A DNA stretch of 64,000 bases from Linnemannia elongata (GCA_036320915.1 JAXBDG010000023.1:186001-250000), one strand, 5' to 3'; positions 11,713 through 22,480 are shown, counted from the first letter of the stretch. Numbers and translations are program-made. Notes: generated by a model not told the origin, from the letters alone.

Positions 11713-12193
11713 TTCTACAGCCATTCTACGTGTGTTCTTTGAAATAGCATCTCTACAAGGCGCGACTCTTCTTCTCATTTTGAGGGTTCATTTGTACAGG
11801 TGGAGTTGCAACACATTAGGCAGCACTTTGCCAACAACAAAGATTAGTATTTCCAAGGTGAGCCCTCATCGCTCATCGATTATCATGTGACCTCCACCTC
11901 CTCTTAAATACCCTGACGGCGGGTGAGCGTGACCTTGCCACTCAACACTCATCTCTTCACTCTTCAGGTACATTTACCTTCTTCATCACACCTTTGACAA
12001 AAGCAATATGGGACTTGGATTACACAACAAGCCATTAACTGGGCCATTAAAGGCGCGCTGAGCCATCGCGCCGGTGTGCTCCTTGTGCCTACTTCACCCA
12101 CTTATGCGAAATGCTTTACATGCTCCTCCTTTGTCACCCTAATGCTTAATCGTGTTCACACGCACATCATAAAACGCCATTCCCAAATTAGAT

Positions 12194-12610
12194 ATGTCCG
12201 TCCCCACCGAGACGACTGACCAGTACTGGGTTTGGGCCAAGTCGCCCACCAAGGACTTTGTTGGCGGTCCACGCACAGGAAAATGGATGTTGTTTTATGA
12301 CAAGTCTGTCCTGGACGACAAGTGGGCCACTGTAAAACACCTTGTTGAGCAGGATTCGTTGGGAGGCTTGGCAAAATGCTCCACTGCGCAAGGCAATCCA
12401 AACGCAACAAGTTCAACGTCGGGTGTTATCATCGTGTACACATCTGACTACCTGGATCAAGAGGAGGTATATAGGATTGCGGTTATATTGCATGAAAGGT
12501 TGGAGTACAGAGGGACCATGTATTACAAAACAGACGAACAAACATATGCTGGAGCATACAGAAAACATGGTTCGGGAAAAAATCACATCTACCGTTACCC
12601 CCTTGACTAG
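12194..12610 (+). CDS. Bles03-like (eIF4E-like fold) small protein
   Basis: This intronless gene encodes 138 residues. An N-terminal WVWAKSP is followed by a GKWMLFYD block near residue 29, a KHLVEQ-x-LGGLAKCST helix, a GVIIVYTSDYLDQEEVYR strand-helix block near residue 77 and a C-terminal YYKTDEQTYAGAY block near 109. This order resembles the Bles03/C11orf68 family, whose known structure has an eIF4E-like fold and whose function is unknown. The family call is from memory of these motifs. The start ATG is the first in frame, and the protein is complete at both ends. There is no signal peptide or membrane segment, so it is probably cytosolic or nuclear. Nothing in the neighbourhood suggests a pathway. 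Confidence 0.6.
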   Translation: MSVPTETTDQYWVWAKSPTKDFVGGPRTGKWMLFYDKSVLDDKWATVKHLVEQDSLGGLAKCSTAQGNPNATSSTSGVIIVYTSDYLDQEEVYRIAVILHERLEYRGTMYYKTDEQTYAGAYRKHGSGKNHIYRYPLD

Positions 12611-13300
12611 ATATGTGCCTTTCATAGCCGTCTTAAAAAGCTCATACTAAAGCAGAACTCACTAAAGTGAAGGAGATCTGTGCATGGTGCAAGTTGGCGT
12701 GGTTGTTTGGCGTGGTTGTTTATGTGCATATCTATGCATGTGCAAGCAGTTGAAGCAATGACTTCAATGTGTGGAGTAAGAATAACGTAAAAGTTATCGG
12801 CACCACTTGTAGGGTGTCAGCAGGGCTCCTAATCGAAGTGATCGAATCGAATTTAGCCTACATCGATTTCGATTCGAATATAGTGAACTTGAATCCGATT
12901 CGAATTCGATTGAAGCTGTTCACCAAGCATATCTGCCACAACACAGAACATGGCATGGCATTGTAAAATAAATAAAGCCTTACTTGATCATTTTGCAACT
13001 TGCTTTTGTTTTTTATTCGCCTTGCCTAACGCACACACTCAATCGTCTTCCTTATATTCACCACGTCTGAATCGTTACATTAGGGCCTTTTCATGACTTA
13101 GGGGGGGGGAAAGGCGATGAATGGTCGTGTCCGTTTCCGGAGTGGGGGTTGTGCAATATGGCGGAGTTGTAGAAGAGGGTGGGGAGGGAGATCCAAACGC
13201 AGAAACTCCAGCTCTCACCTATTTCCAAGCCAAATAGTGCTGTTCAGTAGACAGCGCTCCCTTAATGAAACATTCATCTGCAAAGGCGGTTATGATATCA
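12611..13300. other. Intergenic with a short ATTCGA-rich block
   Basis: Positions 12,820-12,915 hold a fragment beginning AGGGCTCCTAATCGAA and rich in TCGATTCGAAT, matching the left end of the element at 23,596. It is a truncated or solo copy. The rest has no recognisable feature. Confidence 0.55.
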
Positions 13301-13302
13301 AC

Positions 13303-13766
13303 TTACGCTATTACTTGCAAGCCGGTGTCTTGAAAAAGGGCATTGAAGACGTTGCTCCATAAGCCCACACATACGATTTCCGGTGAGGGCTTCTCAAACT
13401 TCCTATTGGTCGGTAAGAAAGTGATCAACTTGACGATCTCCAGACAGCGCAGCGTTATTTGTTGTCCTTGCTTCTTCTGGGCTTCTGCTCCGCGTCCACC
13501 GAGTTCTGATGACCTTTTTGACGCAGATTGATGAAGATGATCGAGCCAGGATCTTAACGTCGGGGTACAGAGCTGTCAAAAGATCCTAGAGCGTTTGAAT
13601 TTGGAGACTTGTACTGCTGAGCCGTAGCAATGAACGCGGTCTCCGCCGCTGACGAAATGCTCAGCGAGCGACCGATTGGCGTCCGGGTATTCACGATGCC
13701 AGACATGAGGTAGCTAAGCAAGTAAGAGATAAATAGATTGAGATTGAGAAAAATATAATCATCCAC
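13303..13766 (-). pseudogene. Coding relic, unidentified
   Basis: On the minus strand, 13,460 down to 13,303 reads as about 50 uninterrupted residues with clear protein character (LRCLEIVKLITFLPTNRKFE, then a WSNVFNALFQDTG block) ending in a stop. A separate frame at 13,766-13,554 gives another plausible segment (SLSISSAAETAFIATAQQYK). The two are out of frame and separated by stops, as in a decayed gene. I do not identify the family with confidence. Confidence 0.35.
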
Positions 13767-14084
13767 AAGGACACAACAAAGGGTACATAGTTACATGCAA
13801 GAGTGAGAGACTCACAAAATATGCTTCTTCTCTGTCACATCCCCAAGCTTGTTGAGCTCTTCCTCTCTCATTCTCCGGACTCCTCAAAGTAGATGAGTTT
13901 CAGATAGGATTCAATATTTTGTAATGAAGCCTGTTTTCCCTAAGCCTGGATACGATATGTGTGTGTTAATGTGTTGAGATGAGTCACTTCCTTCAAGCGC
14001 AATATATCTTAGTTTGCATACCTTGTTGTAGTGTTCTTGCAGGTTCCGTCGTCCTTACTGGGTAACTTTTTTGCAAAGGTCATG

Positions 14085-14320
14085 CATTCTTGAGAAAGTA
14101 AAAAATGCGCACGCGCCACCAACTAATGGGCTAAGTTCAGGCACCGACCCGGAAGCGAGCACGAATGATAACTGGCTGGGTGTCGCCACCAAAACTAGGT
14201 GCGGACAAAACAGAGTTGTCCAAACAAGTCAGCAAACAACTGGGGTGGCTGAACGTTCACCTTTTCATGCCCATACAAGTGCTGTGCCATATGAGGAAAA
14301 ATAATGTCTCTCACGTGTTT
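14085..14320 (+). promoter_or_regulatory. Upstream region of F-box gene, copy 3 of the upstream repeat
   Basis: This is the intact-context copy of the repeat found at 1-290 and 11,580-11,712, located 180-420 bp upstream of the F-box gene ATG. Because it is kept next to both the intact and the truncated gene copies, it is likely to contain the promoter. That is inference. Confidence 0.45.
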
Positions 14321-14502
14321 CTGACCATGACTTAATCGCAAAAGACAAAGACATCATCATCATCATCACGCGCATCTTTTACCCTGAAAGAAAAAAATAA
14401 AAATAAAAAAAATATAAGGCATCATCCACCTCTCGCGTCAATCACTTTTCTTTTTTAATTCCTTCGTCAGGACCTGTCCACGCTCACCACCGCACATTCA
14501 CC

Positions 14503-16401
14503 ATGGCAACACCAGCCTGTGACACATTCTTCTCCCTTCCAGATCTCCTCTCGAATCTCACTCCATTCCTCACAAAAGACGATCTCGTCCAACTCCTCCA
14601 GACGAATCGCATAATCAACTCGATTTGCAGATCGGCCTTATGGTCCGACCTTGACCTAACAAGTTCCAGGATCTGTCTGCGGCTCGTCGACTCCCCCGAG
14701 GCACTCAAGGCATTCAACGATAATATTCATTCGGTCAAGGCTATTAAATGGAACGTCAATTTCTCATGGTATTATATCAGAGCGCTCTGGAACCATCTTA
14801 GTACACCAACTTTTGTGGACTATGGAACGATACCAACAGATGCACTGACAGACCCGAGTTGGGGCAAGATGATAATGACGTCACATTACCGTGATGTGGA
14901 GCCCTTACCGCCGTTGCTCAGGCTGACGAGATACACTGGCAAGTTCAGCATCCACTACCAGACGCCACATGCCTACGCGACCCATCTTCCACACCAACAT
15001 CAACTACTGTGGCTCCTCCGGCTTAATCGTACAAGCCTTACACACCTCACGTTTGAAGAGGCGCCCTTCTTGTCTGTGCGGCTCTTTCGAGATGTCTGCC
15101 GGACGGTATCGCAGCTCGTCAACCTCAAGACCTTACAACTGCTTGGAGGCTCGCGTTCGAACAATTTGACGCCACAGTTTCTCAAGACACTCTTCTTTTC
15201 CTGCCCTGGATCGCTGGTCGAGTTCAAGGTCTCGGTTGGGTTTTCTAAAAGACGGGAGGATAAAATGTTGGGACCCGAGGAAAATGAATGGGATTTTGGA
15301 CAAGGACCGCTACAGATTCGTGGGGAGCCATTGCGGGACCTAAAGAGCCTCGAGTTATATGCGGTCAAGAACCCCTCCGGTTTCGCCGACTCGTTTCTAT
15401 GCCCTATTTTGAGGCATTGTCCCGCTCTCAAGAAGCTGAAGCTGCGGGGGGTCACGGAGGAGCACACGATCCAGGATGCGGCAAAGGCGCTGGGAGAGTA
15501 CTGTCATAACCTTGTCGACCTATCGCTTCCCTCTACATCGACCAACAACGGAGAGGCTTTGATGCAAATGATGGGACAGATCCAAGGACCAGGACTAGAA
15601 GTGATTTCTGTCAGGAAGCTCTATGACAAGGCAGCAAGTGCGGTGTCGATTGCAGCCATCACCCGCCATTCATCGACACTTCGGGAGATCCAGTTGTCTG
15701 ACTGTGAGAAGCTCCAGAGTACGACCTTGCAAGTTATTCTTGTGTCCTGTCAAGCCTTGGAGGTTTTGAGGACGGGGGGCGAATTCTCGAAGTTGAATCC
15801 TGTTTCGCTCAGACAGGCTGTTGTGACGGAGTGGGCGTGTACCAGGATCCGGGTTTTGGAGATTACGGTCGCGTTTACTTTGGATGGACGAGACCCCGCG
15901 TACCTTACTGACCGTACGATGGAGACATGGACCGAGGATGACCATGACCATTGGAGGATGCTAGACACGTTCTACACGCAGATTGGATCATTAACAAGCC
16001 TCGAGGTCTTAAATATCAAATCAGCAGGAAGTTATCGACCCTCAGAGGCGGCGGTTGGCGGGTTAATAACAGAGGTACCCTTCAGAAAAGCTTGTCTCCC
16101 TGGCCTTTTGGCATTGGAGGACGCTTTGACTGGCCAGCTTGGGTTTTTGTCAAGGTGGGTTGGATTGAAAAAGTTGCGAGAGCTCTGCGGATCATTCTTG
16201 TGGACGAACCCCGAGGCTGTGGCGAGGATTGGTGAGCGAGAAGTCGAGTGGTTCGTGACGCATTTGCCCTCGTTGAGAAGGGCGTCTTTCCTGGCTATGG
16301 CTAACTTGGGCGAGTTTGGGAGTGATGTCCATTTTGTTCCACGGACTGTTCGTGATCTGCAAGCACGGCGACCTAGGCTCGTCCTGAACGATTTTATGTA
16401 G
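14503..16401 (+). CDS. F-box/LRR protein, substrate adaptor type
   Basis: This intronless gene encodes 632 residues. The N-terminus (residues about 8-50, FSLPDLLSNLTPFLTKDDL then LLQTNR and LWSDLDL) fits an F-box, which binds Skp1 in SCF ubiquitin ligases. The rest is irregular LRR of the RNI/FBXL type, with repeated Leu-x-x-Leu-x-Leu blocks such as LVNLKTLQLLGG, LRDLKSLELYAV, CPALKKLKLRGV and LVDLSLPS. It is expected to recognise a substrate for ubiquitination; the target is unknown. Unlike the other two F-box/LRR genes in the window it has no homogenised 28-residue repeats. The start ATG sits in a CACCATGG context. A truncated relative lies at 296-694. A short AT-rich 3' flank follows. Confidence 0.8.
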   Translation: MATPACDTFFSLPDLLSNLTPFLTKDDLVQLLQTNRIINSICRSALWSDLDLTSSRICLRLVDSPEALKAFNDNIHSVKAIKWNVNFSWYYIRALWNHLSTPTFVDYGTIPTDALTDPSWGKMIMTSHYRDVEPLPPLLRLTRYTGKFSIHYQTPHAYATHLPHQHQLLWLLRLNRTSLTHLTFEEAPFLSVRLFRDVCRTVSQLVNLKTLQLLGGSRSNNLTPQFLKTLFFSCPGSLVEFKVSVGFSKRREDKMLGPEENEWDFGQGPLQIRGEPLRDLKSLELYAVKNPSGFADSFLCPILRHCPALKKLKLRGVTEEHTIQDAAKALGEYCHNLVDLSLPSTSTNNGEALMQMMGQIQGPGLEVISVRKLYDKAASAVSIAAITRHSSTLREIQLSDCEKLQSTTLQVILVSCQALEVLRTGGEFSKLNPVSLRQAVVTEWACTRIRVLEITVAFTLDGRDPAYLTDRTMETWTEDDHDHWRMLDTFYTQIGSLTSLEVLNIKSAGSYRPSEAAVGGLITEVPFRKACLPGLLALEDALTGQLGFLSRWVGLKKLRELCGSFLWTNPEAVARIGEREVEWFVTHLPSLRRASFLAMANLGEFGSDVHFVPRTVRDLQARRPRLVLNDFM

Positions 16402-16562
16402 ATATTGTCTTTTTTTTATTTAGTGGGAGCTGAATGTGGGCGGGTGAATGTTGTGGGATGCGGAGAAAATTAAATAGGTTCGTTTATTATAATGGAAGTG
16501 CAAATAAAGGTCCTATTCGATTCGCCTTTCATTGGACTCACCGGCCATCCGATTCGATATTT

Positions 16563-16652
16563 ATTCGATTCGAGATCTATTCGATTTGAGATCTATTCGA
16601 TTCGAGATCTATTCGATTTGAGATCTATTCGATTCGAGATCTATTCGATTTG
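16563..16652. repeat. 16-bp tandem repeat with 32-bp higher-order period
   Basis: Five full units and one partial unit of ATTCGATTCGAGATCT. Alternate units change one base (ATTCGATTTGAGATCT), giving a strict C/T/C/T/C/T order and a true 32-bp period. Each unit contains the palindromes TTCGA and AGATCT. Confidence 0.95.
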
Positions 16653-16973
16653 TGTTGAGCAACAAAGCAAGATGACAGATGGCAAAGCAAAGGGTCGGCA
16701 GGTACCCTCGACTTTTTCCTCAGTTCCCTTGAAATTTTCCCTGTGCGACCATGATCAATATCAAAAGACTATGATCGATACAGCATACAATAATCATGCG
16801 CTCTCCCCTCGATCTAAAAATAGTGCACTACATCCAGATGCTGTGGATGGACGGCCAAATGTTGGAGTAGAAAACCAAAAAATTTTCTCTTTCACTCCAA
16901 CTCTTCTTCCATCCCAACCATTCTCCTCATTTTCGCTTTTCTTCACAAACCCACCGTTTTCTTTATCATCTAA

Positions 16974-19900
16974 ATGCAAGAAATTCTTCCAGAGTCAACA
17001 GTGGAGCTCACTCAGTCGTTTCGCTTGATTGGGAGCATGGATGTTGAGGAAATCCCCTGCGATCTTATCGATGGACATTATGTCGTCTCCTGGGAGGACA
17101 TCGAACAAGTCTTTCCTGGGGTCAAACACGTCAAGAACGGCAAAGTCACTGTTCCTATGATGAAGGATCCGAATCGGAAAAGGTAACCCAAAAGAACGCC
17201 AAACTACATGTTTGAAACAGGACAACGAAGTTCAGTCATGTTAAGACTATGCTTGCATTACTCTAGAATCGAACCTCACTGCATCAAACACCATGCAGGA
17301 GTAGTCCTGGACGTTATTTTGTCCTCTGCTGCCGACGATGTTCATGTTGACTCGCCGATGGCAACTCCTGCCAATAGCCGAGATGACAATTCCGCCAACC
17401 CTCCCGCGAATCTTCCTGCCAATCACCCTGCCATACCTTCCACCGATTCTCCCGCCGATGCTCCTATCAATGCTCCCGCCGATACTCCTACCGATGCTCC
17501 CACTGATGCTCCTGCTCATGGTCCCACTAATCCCTTCGGCGATGATCCCGTCCATCTTTATACTTCAGCCGATGCAGCAATCGATGTTCCTACCTGTTCT
17601 CCTGCCAATGCTTCAACCAATCCTGCCGTCGATACCTCCGCCAATCCTCCAAAGAACAACCAAACCAGCAGTCAGCCAGATGCCTGTCCTTCCGGCGTTA
17701 TCGCTGATGTATCCCTCAGTAACCTTCCATCAAGCTCGTCCGCCAAAGGATCCGGAACGACCTCGCCAATGGCACCTGCTGATTCGGTTTCTAACCTTGC
17801 CATAGCCACGAGGACTTCCGATGACCACTCTTTGACCAAACAATACCAGGGATTCCAGAGCGCAGTCATTCACAAGCTGGATGCACTCCACGACCAGGGG
17901 GCTATAACCCAGCAGATTGCCCAACAGGTCTTACAATTGTCAGAGGAGATGAAATCTAGGTTGATCTTGATCCAAAGCAAGACTGAGGCTATCTTGAACC
18001 AACAATTGGAGCTTGCAGAGTATCCGATTCCTCGGCTATTTATTGTGCTTCCAGAAGAAATGACCCAGTACGATCCTGGCAATTGGTTCAGGACCAAGTT
18101 TCGACTGCATTTCATTTGTGAATGCGGAAAGCATACCGAGCCCAGTAACAGCAAGGTGCAACATCACCTCCACCTGGCAAAACACGAAGGATATCTCATT
18201 CGTGAGCCAACCGCATTCTTCGAGAAATATGGTCCGTTTCTTCTGATAATGCTTGAGCTGATCAAATTTGGCACAAGTGTCGCAGGCCATGTTGTGCCCA
18301 CCTTGGCTAGTCTCAAGGTTGTCGAGCTGGTTGATGGAGTCGAACAAAGAGTCGAGTCAGTCACGGCCAAGATTAATTACTCGCTTGAATGCATCGACAG
18401 TCAGCTGGAAAAAGTTCAAGCATCACTTCCGGGGGATTTTGTCGATACTGAGCCTCGAGCCGCAATGACGCAACAAGGCCTGGACAACTATTTGAGCGAT
18501 GTCGAGGGTCTTGAAGGTGTCGAACTACGCCAGCTTGGGTCATTCTTGAAGACATCGGAGGAGGAGAATCTTCTTGGAAACCTTTATCGAATGACCACTT
18601 CGGATGGCCACGTCAAATGGGTATGCCGTGACCACTACCGAGCCGGTTACCAAGAGAAGCACGTCCAGATGCTCCGCGATGTGGTCAAGCTAGCGCAAGG
18701 AGAATTTGATGAGCAACTGGGAAAGATCACTATAACTCTGAGGTCCAGTTTTGCCGCCGCCGAGTTTTATAGTGCCGTCATCAAAGCCAAGGGTGTCCTC
18801 GAACTCATTGTAGAACTGAGGTGGGAGTGCACCAGGAGTGATATTGAGGCATTACATGATGCACTCAAGAAATCAGGAGTACCGGTGCTCCGACTTGATA
18901 TTGGACAATTTGGAACAAGTCTCGGCCGATCCACCTTCAGCAAAATGATACCGTCATCCCGCTTCAAACCGCTTTTCCACATCATTGAACTTTGGAGTAT
19001 GAAAACGATTCATATTGTCTTACCGAGGGACTTCGTTATGCTCTCCGATTTTCACCCAAAGAAACCATCTCACCTTTCTGAGTTATCTTTCGAGTTGGTA
19101 ACTGGATCGTTTGGAGCAAAGGAATTAGAACCACTAGCACAAGCGCTCAAGACCAACTCGACTCTGACCTCTCTGAACTTGCAGGACAATAAGATCGGAT
19201 CCCCTGAAGTTCAGTTAATGGCTGAGGCGTTCAAGACCAACTCGAGCTTGACCACTTTGAACTTGGCGTGGAACTCGATCGGAGACGACGGAGCCCAGGC
19301 GCTGTCTGAGGCACTCAAGACTAACTCGACTCTGACCACTTTGGACTTGCAGTACAACGCGATCGGAGACAACGGAGCCCAGGCACTCTCTGAGGCACTC
19401 AAGACCAACAAGACTCTGACCACTTTGAGCTTGGGAAGCTCGATCGGAGACAATGGAGCTCAGGCGCTGGCTGAGGCACTCAAGACAAACTCGACTTTGA
19501 CCACTTTGAACTTGTCCGGCAACTCAATCGGACCCAATGGAGCTCAGGCGATGGCTGAGGCACTCAAGACCAACTCGACTCTGACCACTTTGAAATTAGA
19601 CAACTCGATCGGAGACAATGGAGCTCAGGCGATGGCTGAGGCACTCAAGACCAACTCGACTCTGACCACTTTGGATTTGTCCAGCAACGCAATCGGGCCC
19701 AATGGAGCTCAGGAGCTGTCTGAGGCACTCAAGATCAACAAGACTCTGACCACTTTGGACTTGTCCAGCAACTTAATCGGACCCAAGGGAGCTCAGGAGT
19801 TGTCTGAGGCACTCAAGACCAACTCGACTCTGACCACCTTGTACTTGTCCAACGACTTGATCGGACCCTATGGAGCTCAGGCGCTGTCTGAGGCACTCAA

Positions 19901-20267
19901 GACCAACTCGACTCTGACCGCTTTGTACTTCGTGGGCAACTCTATCGGAGACAACGGAGCTCAGGCGCTGGCTGAGGCACTCAAGACCAACTCGACACTG
20001 ACCACTTTGGACTTGGACAGCAACTCGATCGGAGACAATGGAACTCAAACGCTATCTGAGGCACTCAAGAGCAACTCGACTCTGACCGCTTTGGACTTGA
20101 ACAGCAACTCGATCGGAGACAACGGAGCTCAGGAGCTGTCTGAGGCACTCAAGACCAACTCGACTCTGACCAACTTGTACTTGTACTACAACTCGATTGG
20201 ACCCAATGGAGCTCAGGCGCTGTCTGAGGCACTCAAGATCAACTCGACTGTTACCATTTCACGTTGA
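16974..20267 (+). CDS. Receptor-like protein with coiled coil, IPRLF/CECG domain and LRR array (exons 16974-17182, 17267-20267)
   Basis: Spliced, this encodes 1069 residues (1048 from an internal ATG at 17,037). Residues about 20-100 form a small domain ending in FPGVKHVKNG, then IEP at the splice junction and VVLDVIL. Residues about 105-270 are a Pro/Ala/Asp-rich linker of degenerate Pro-Ala-x repeats. A coiled coil (about 275-322) precedes a domain with IPRLFIVLP near 324, CECG near 353, LAKHEGY near 373 and YGPF. This resembles a domain seen in metazoan and fungal multidomain receptors. A variable region leads to 13 full LRRs and a cap from about residue 691, of unit NGAQALSEALKTNSTLTTL plus LxLxxNxIG. 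No nucleotide-binding domain was found. The role is inferred as ligand recognition. The intron is phase 2, at the same place as in the paralogue at 24,924. Confidence 0.82.
19120..20267 (+). repeat. 84-bp tandem repeat array encoding LRRs
   Basis: Units of 84 bp are nearly identical in the part encoding the helix (GCTCAGGCGCTGTCTGAGGC followed by ACTCAAGACCAACTCGACTC). They differ in the short part encoding LxLxxNxIG. Units 4 and 6 are 81 bp, each lacking one codon in the same variable segment. Confidence 0.93.
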
Positions 20268-20290
20268 TATTTCAACACAAGCCCTTAAGT

Positions 20291-20526
20291 GGGTTACGAA
20301 GACGACGAAGGAAGTCTTACGTCCATTATCCGAGCAGACGAGCCATGTCTGTATAATCAATCTTCATTGGTTGCACTTGAGGAACTAAACTAGAAAATAT
20401 AAAAAAATAAACCTGCTCGATCTCTGCACACTATCTTTCTGACCGAGCACGAAGAAGAACGTAAAGGCTAAGCTAAAGGGAGGGTTGGGAGGGCACAGAC
20501 ATGGCTCGTCTGCCCAAGATGGATAA
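20291..20526 (-). mobile_element. Solo DIRS remnant (deletion derivative)
   Basis: Reverse complement of the DIRS right terminal region at about 38,077-38,298, and it starts with the same GGGTTACGAAGACGACGAAG terminus. At the other end it carries the element's left terminus (GCCCAAGATGGATAA) joined directly to the segment that follows the internal complementary region. The join lies in the shared 20-mer CACAGACATGGCTCGTCTGC. It contains no coding sequence. It lies 23 bp after the stop codon of the LRR gene and 94 bp from the 3' end of the convergent protease gene. Confidence 0.88.
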
Positions 20527-20620
20527 CGCTCTGTGTTGAGGTTAGGTGCTGCAATTGAGCAGCAAACCGTTTTAATTGACGAACTGAGAAATTAGCTGCG
20601 GCTTGAAAGTATCATTAAAA

Positions 20621-21646
20621 CTATGCTAGTTTAGCAAAACCGATCTGGCTTTTTCCAATATCAAATGATGTATAGACGTTCTGCAAAAAGGACGTGCCGA
20701 TTACAGCAAAACTCGAGGTAGCGTCTCCCCTGATGCTTGAAACACAGTCACTGCTGCCTGACGAAGTTGGCCCTAGATTCAATGTCTCCAAACTCATAGG
20801 GAAGGACGTACCGCGAAAAGTAAACGATACTGAGGGGAAGGAATTACAAGGAAACGTATAGAAGCCGAGTCCCACTGTTGATGAGGCATCTGTCCCTCCC
20901 AAGGCATCATGGAACGTCTTTGCTTCGCTCGGCGAAAGAGATATCATGTTCGATCCCGTATCTATGATTGCGTCAATGTTGGATAGAATCGTTTGTCCGT
21001 TTCCCTGGATCCCGTCCACATTCGCTTGCCAGAATCCTTGTTGGATGACGGGTGTATACGTGAAGTTTCCGGTAAACAGGGCGCCATTTACGCCGCCCAA
21101 GTAAAGCTCGGAGCCGGATGCAGCTAGTTTAAAAGAGAACACCGGCTTATCCATCTGGCCTTGGGCTATCAATGATTGTGCCACCGGTAAAGCCTGAAAA
21201 CTGCTAATCGACTCGAACGCCATGCCCAAGATTCCGTCGGCGGGGAACTGGTTGCTCTCCAGACCTGACGAATATTGCGTAGCGACTCCTATGGTCTGTT
21301 TCGCGGCTGTAAGTCCACCAATGCTGACGGTATCGGTGAACTGCTCGCCAGAATCTTTTGCTCCTTCGTCGCGGATGAGTTCGAAGGTCCGTCCTAGGTC
21401 TTGAGCTGCCGATGAGGAGCTTGGATCATACAGTGTGTGTCCACTACAGCTTGAACCACAGTGTGAGCCTGGAAGGGTTAGGTCGGCACTGCCTGTGTCG
21501 AATAGGACGGTGAAAGTTCGCGCCGGGATGCCTACGCTTATTTGACCGTACCACACCTCATTGTTGTGGTTCGTCAAAGCTATCTGACTACTAGCCGCAT
21601 ATGCAGTGTGTATGGCCACTGCAAGGATAAGCGAAAGGCGAGTCAT
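20621..21646 (-). CDS. Secreted pepsin-like aspartic protease (A1-type)
   Basis: This intronless gene encodes 341 residues. Signal peptide at residues 1-17; the mature domain starts almost at once, so the usual propeptide of 40 or more residues is missing. Both catalytic motifs are present: FDTGSADL (Asp50) and IDTGSNMI (Asp229). Hydrophobic-Gly motifs GILGM near 138 and VIGTSFL near 316 are as expected. The flap that normally carries Tyr75 in an YGxGS context reads IRDEGAKDSG, so the flap tyrosine appears to be absent. There are few cysteines, with likely pairs at C63/C67 and in the C-terminal lobe. It is expected to be an extracellular endopeptidase. It is convergent with the LRR gene, with only the solo DIRS remnant between them. 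Confidence 0.9.
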   Translation of the reverse strand: MTRLSLILAVAIHTAYAASSQIALTNHNNEVWYGQISVGIPARTFTVLFDTGSADLTLPGSHCGSSCSGHTLYDPSSSSAAQDLGRTFELIRDEGAKDSGEQFTDTVSIGGLTAAKQTIGVATQYSSGLESNQFPADGILGMAFESISSFQALPVAQSLIAQGQMDKPVFSFKLAASGSELYLGGVNGALFTGNFTYTPVIQQGFWQANVDGIQGNGQTILSNIDAIIDTGSNMISLSPSEAKTFHDALGGTDASSTVGLGFYTFPCNSFPSVSFTFRGTSFPMSLETLNLGPTSSGSSDCVSSIRGDATSSFAVIGTSFLQNVYTSFDIGKSQIGFAKLA

Positions 21647-22480
21647 GCTTGAGGGAGGACAGATAAAGAAAATAGGTCAGGTCAGATGTGAAAAACGCTG
21701 TGTTACACCTAGCATATAAACGTTATGATCCTGTTAAATAGCCTTACGAGAGCTTGATCGAGTGTGTGGAGGTGTGTGCGGGGGTTGTGCAGGACTTCTC
21801 GTGGGCTTATCTGTGGGCGTTCTTGATAGGGTCCGTTGCACTCTCGTAAGAGGTCTGTGAGGAAGAATGTTTGTGAAGGCGCAATTGCGAGGGTACTTGC
21901 GATGGTGCTTGCAGTAGTGTTTGGCTAGCGTAGTGTGAGGGCTGTTGCGAATTTCGAGTCTGGAGGAAGGATGCAATGTGTGTCGGTGCTGGGATGCTGA
22001 GTGAGTGCGCCTTCTTTATATACGTGGTAAGGGTATGAAAGGACGATACAAGTTGTTGTGAAATCAGGTAGACATCGCTCCCAATTGGTGCACCCAATTG
22101 GTGCAGCAGATAGCACGATCAGGGGCACACTAAGGAAATATGGAACGCGGAGAAGGTCAAGGGGACGCAGAGAGAGAAAAAAAAAAGAGGAGGGATGGGA
22201 AAAAATCAAGGGATGCTGGAAAAAAATCAAACGAAATTGAAATAACCACACCAAGGGACAATATCAAAGGTCCCACCATCTCTATCAACGATCAAACCCC
22301 TCCCCTCAGTCATCATCTATCAACGATACCAACACCTGCACCAGCATGACCAAAACAACAGGGAGACCGACCCACATGACGAGGCTCAATAAAAAAAAAG
22401 AAGGCAGGCTCCGAGAAAGGTGTTGCGTACGCGCACAACATGTGTGAGATGTTTAGTAGTTGTTAGTCGCAGCAGCTACA
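21647..22480 (-). promoter_or_regulatory. Upstream region of the aspartic protease with AAGGGA-type repeats
   Basis: Positions 22,150-22,270 contain TCAAGGGATGCTGGA, CCAAGGGACAA, GGGATGGGAAAAAATC and related words, 500-620 bp upstream of the protease ATG. A matching cluster lies 480-680 bp upstream of the secreted cysteine-rich gene (48,060-48,260). This may be a shared regulatory block or a degenerate repeat. Open frames at 21,734-22,254 show no support. Confidence 0.35.

Noticed and set aside
16492..17028. 178-residue frame through the 16-bp tandem repeat
   Set aside because: Residues come from simple repeats, and the frame overlaps the leader and first exon of the receptor-like gene.
21734..22254. 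Three overlapping minus-strand frames upstream of the protease
   Set aside because: His/Pro/Ser-rich composition with no motif; they lie in a probable promoter.
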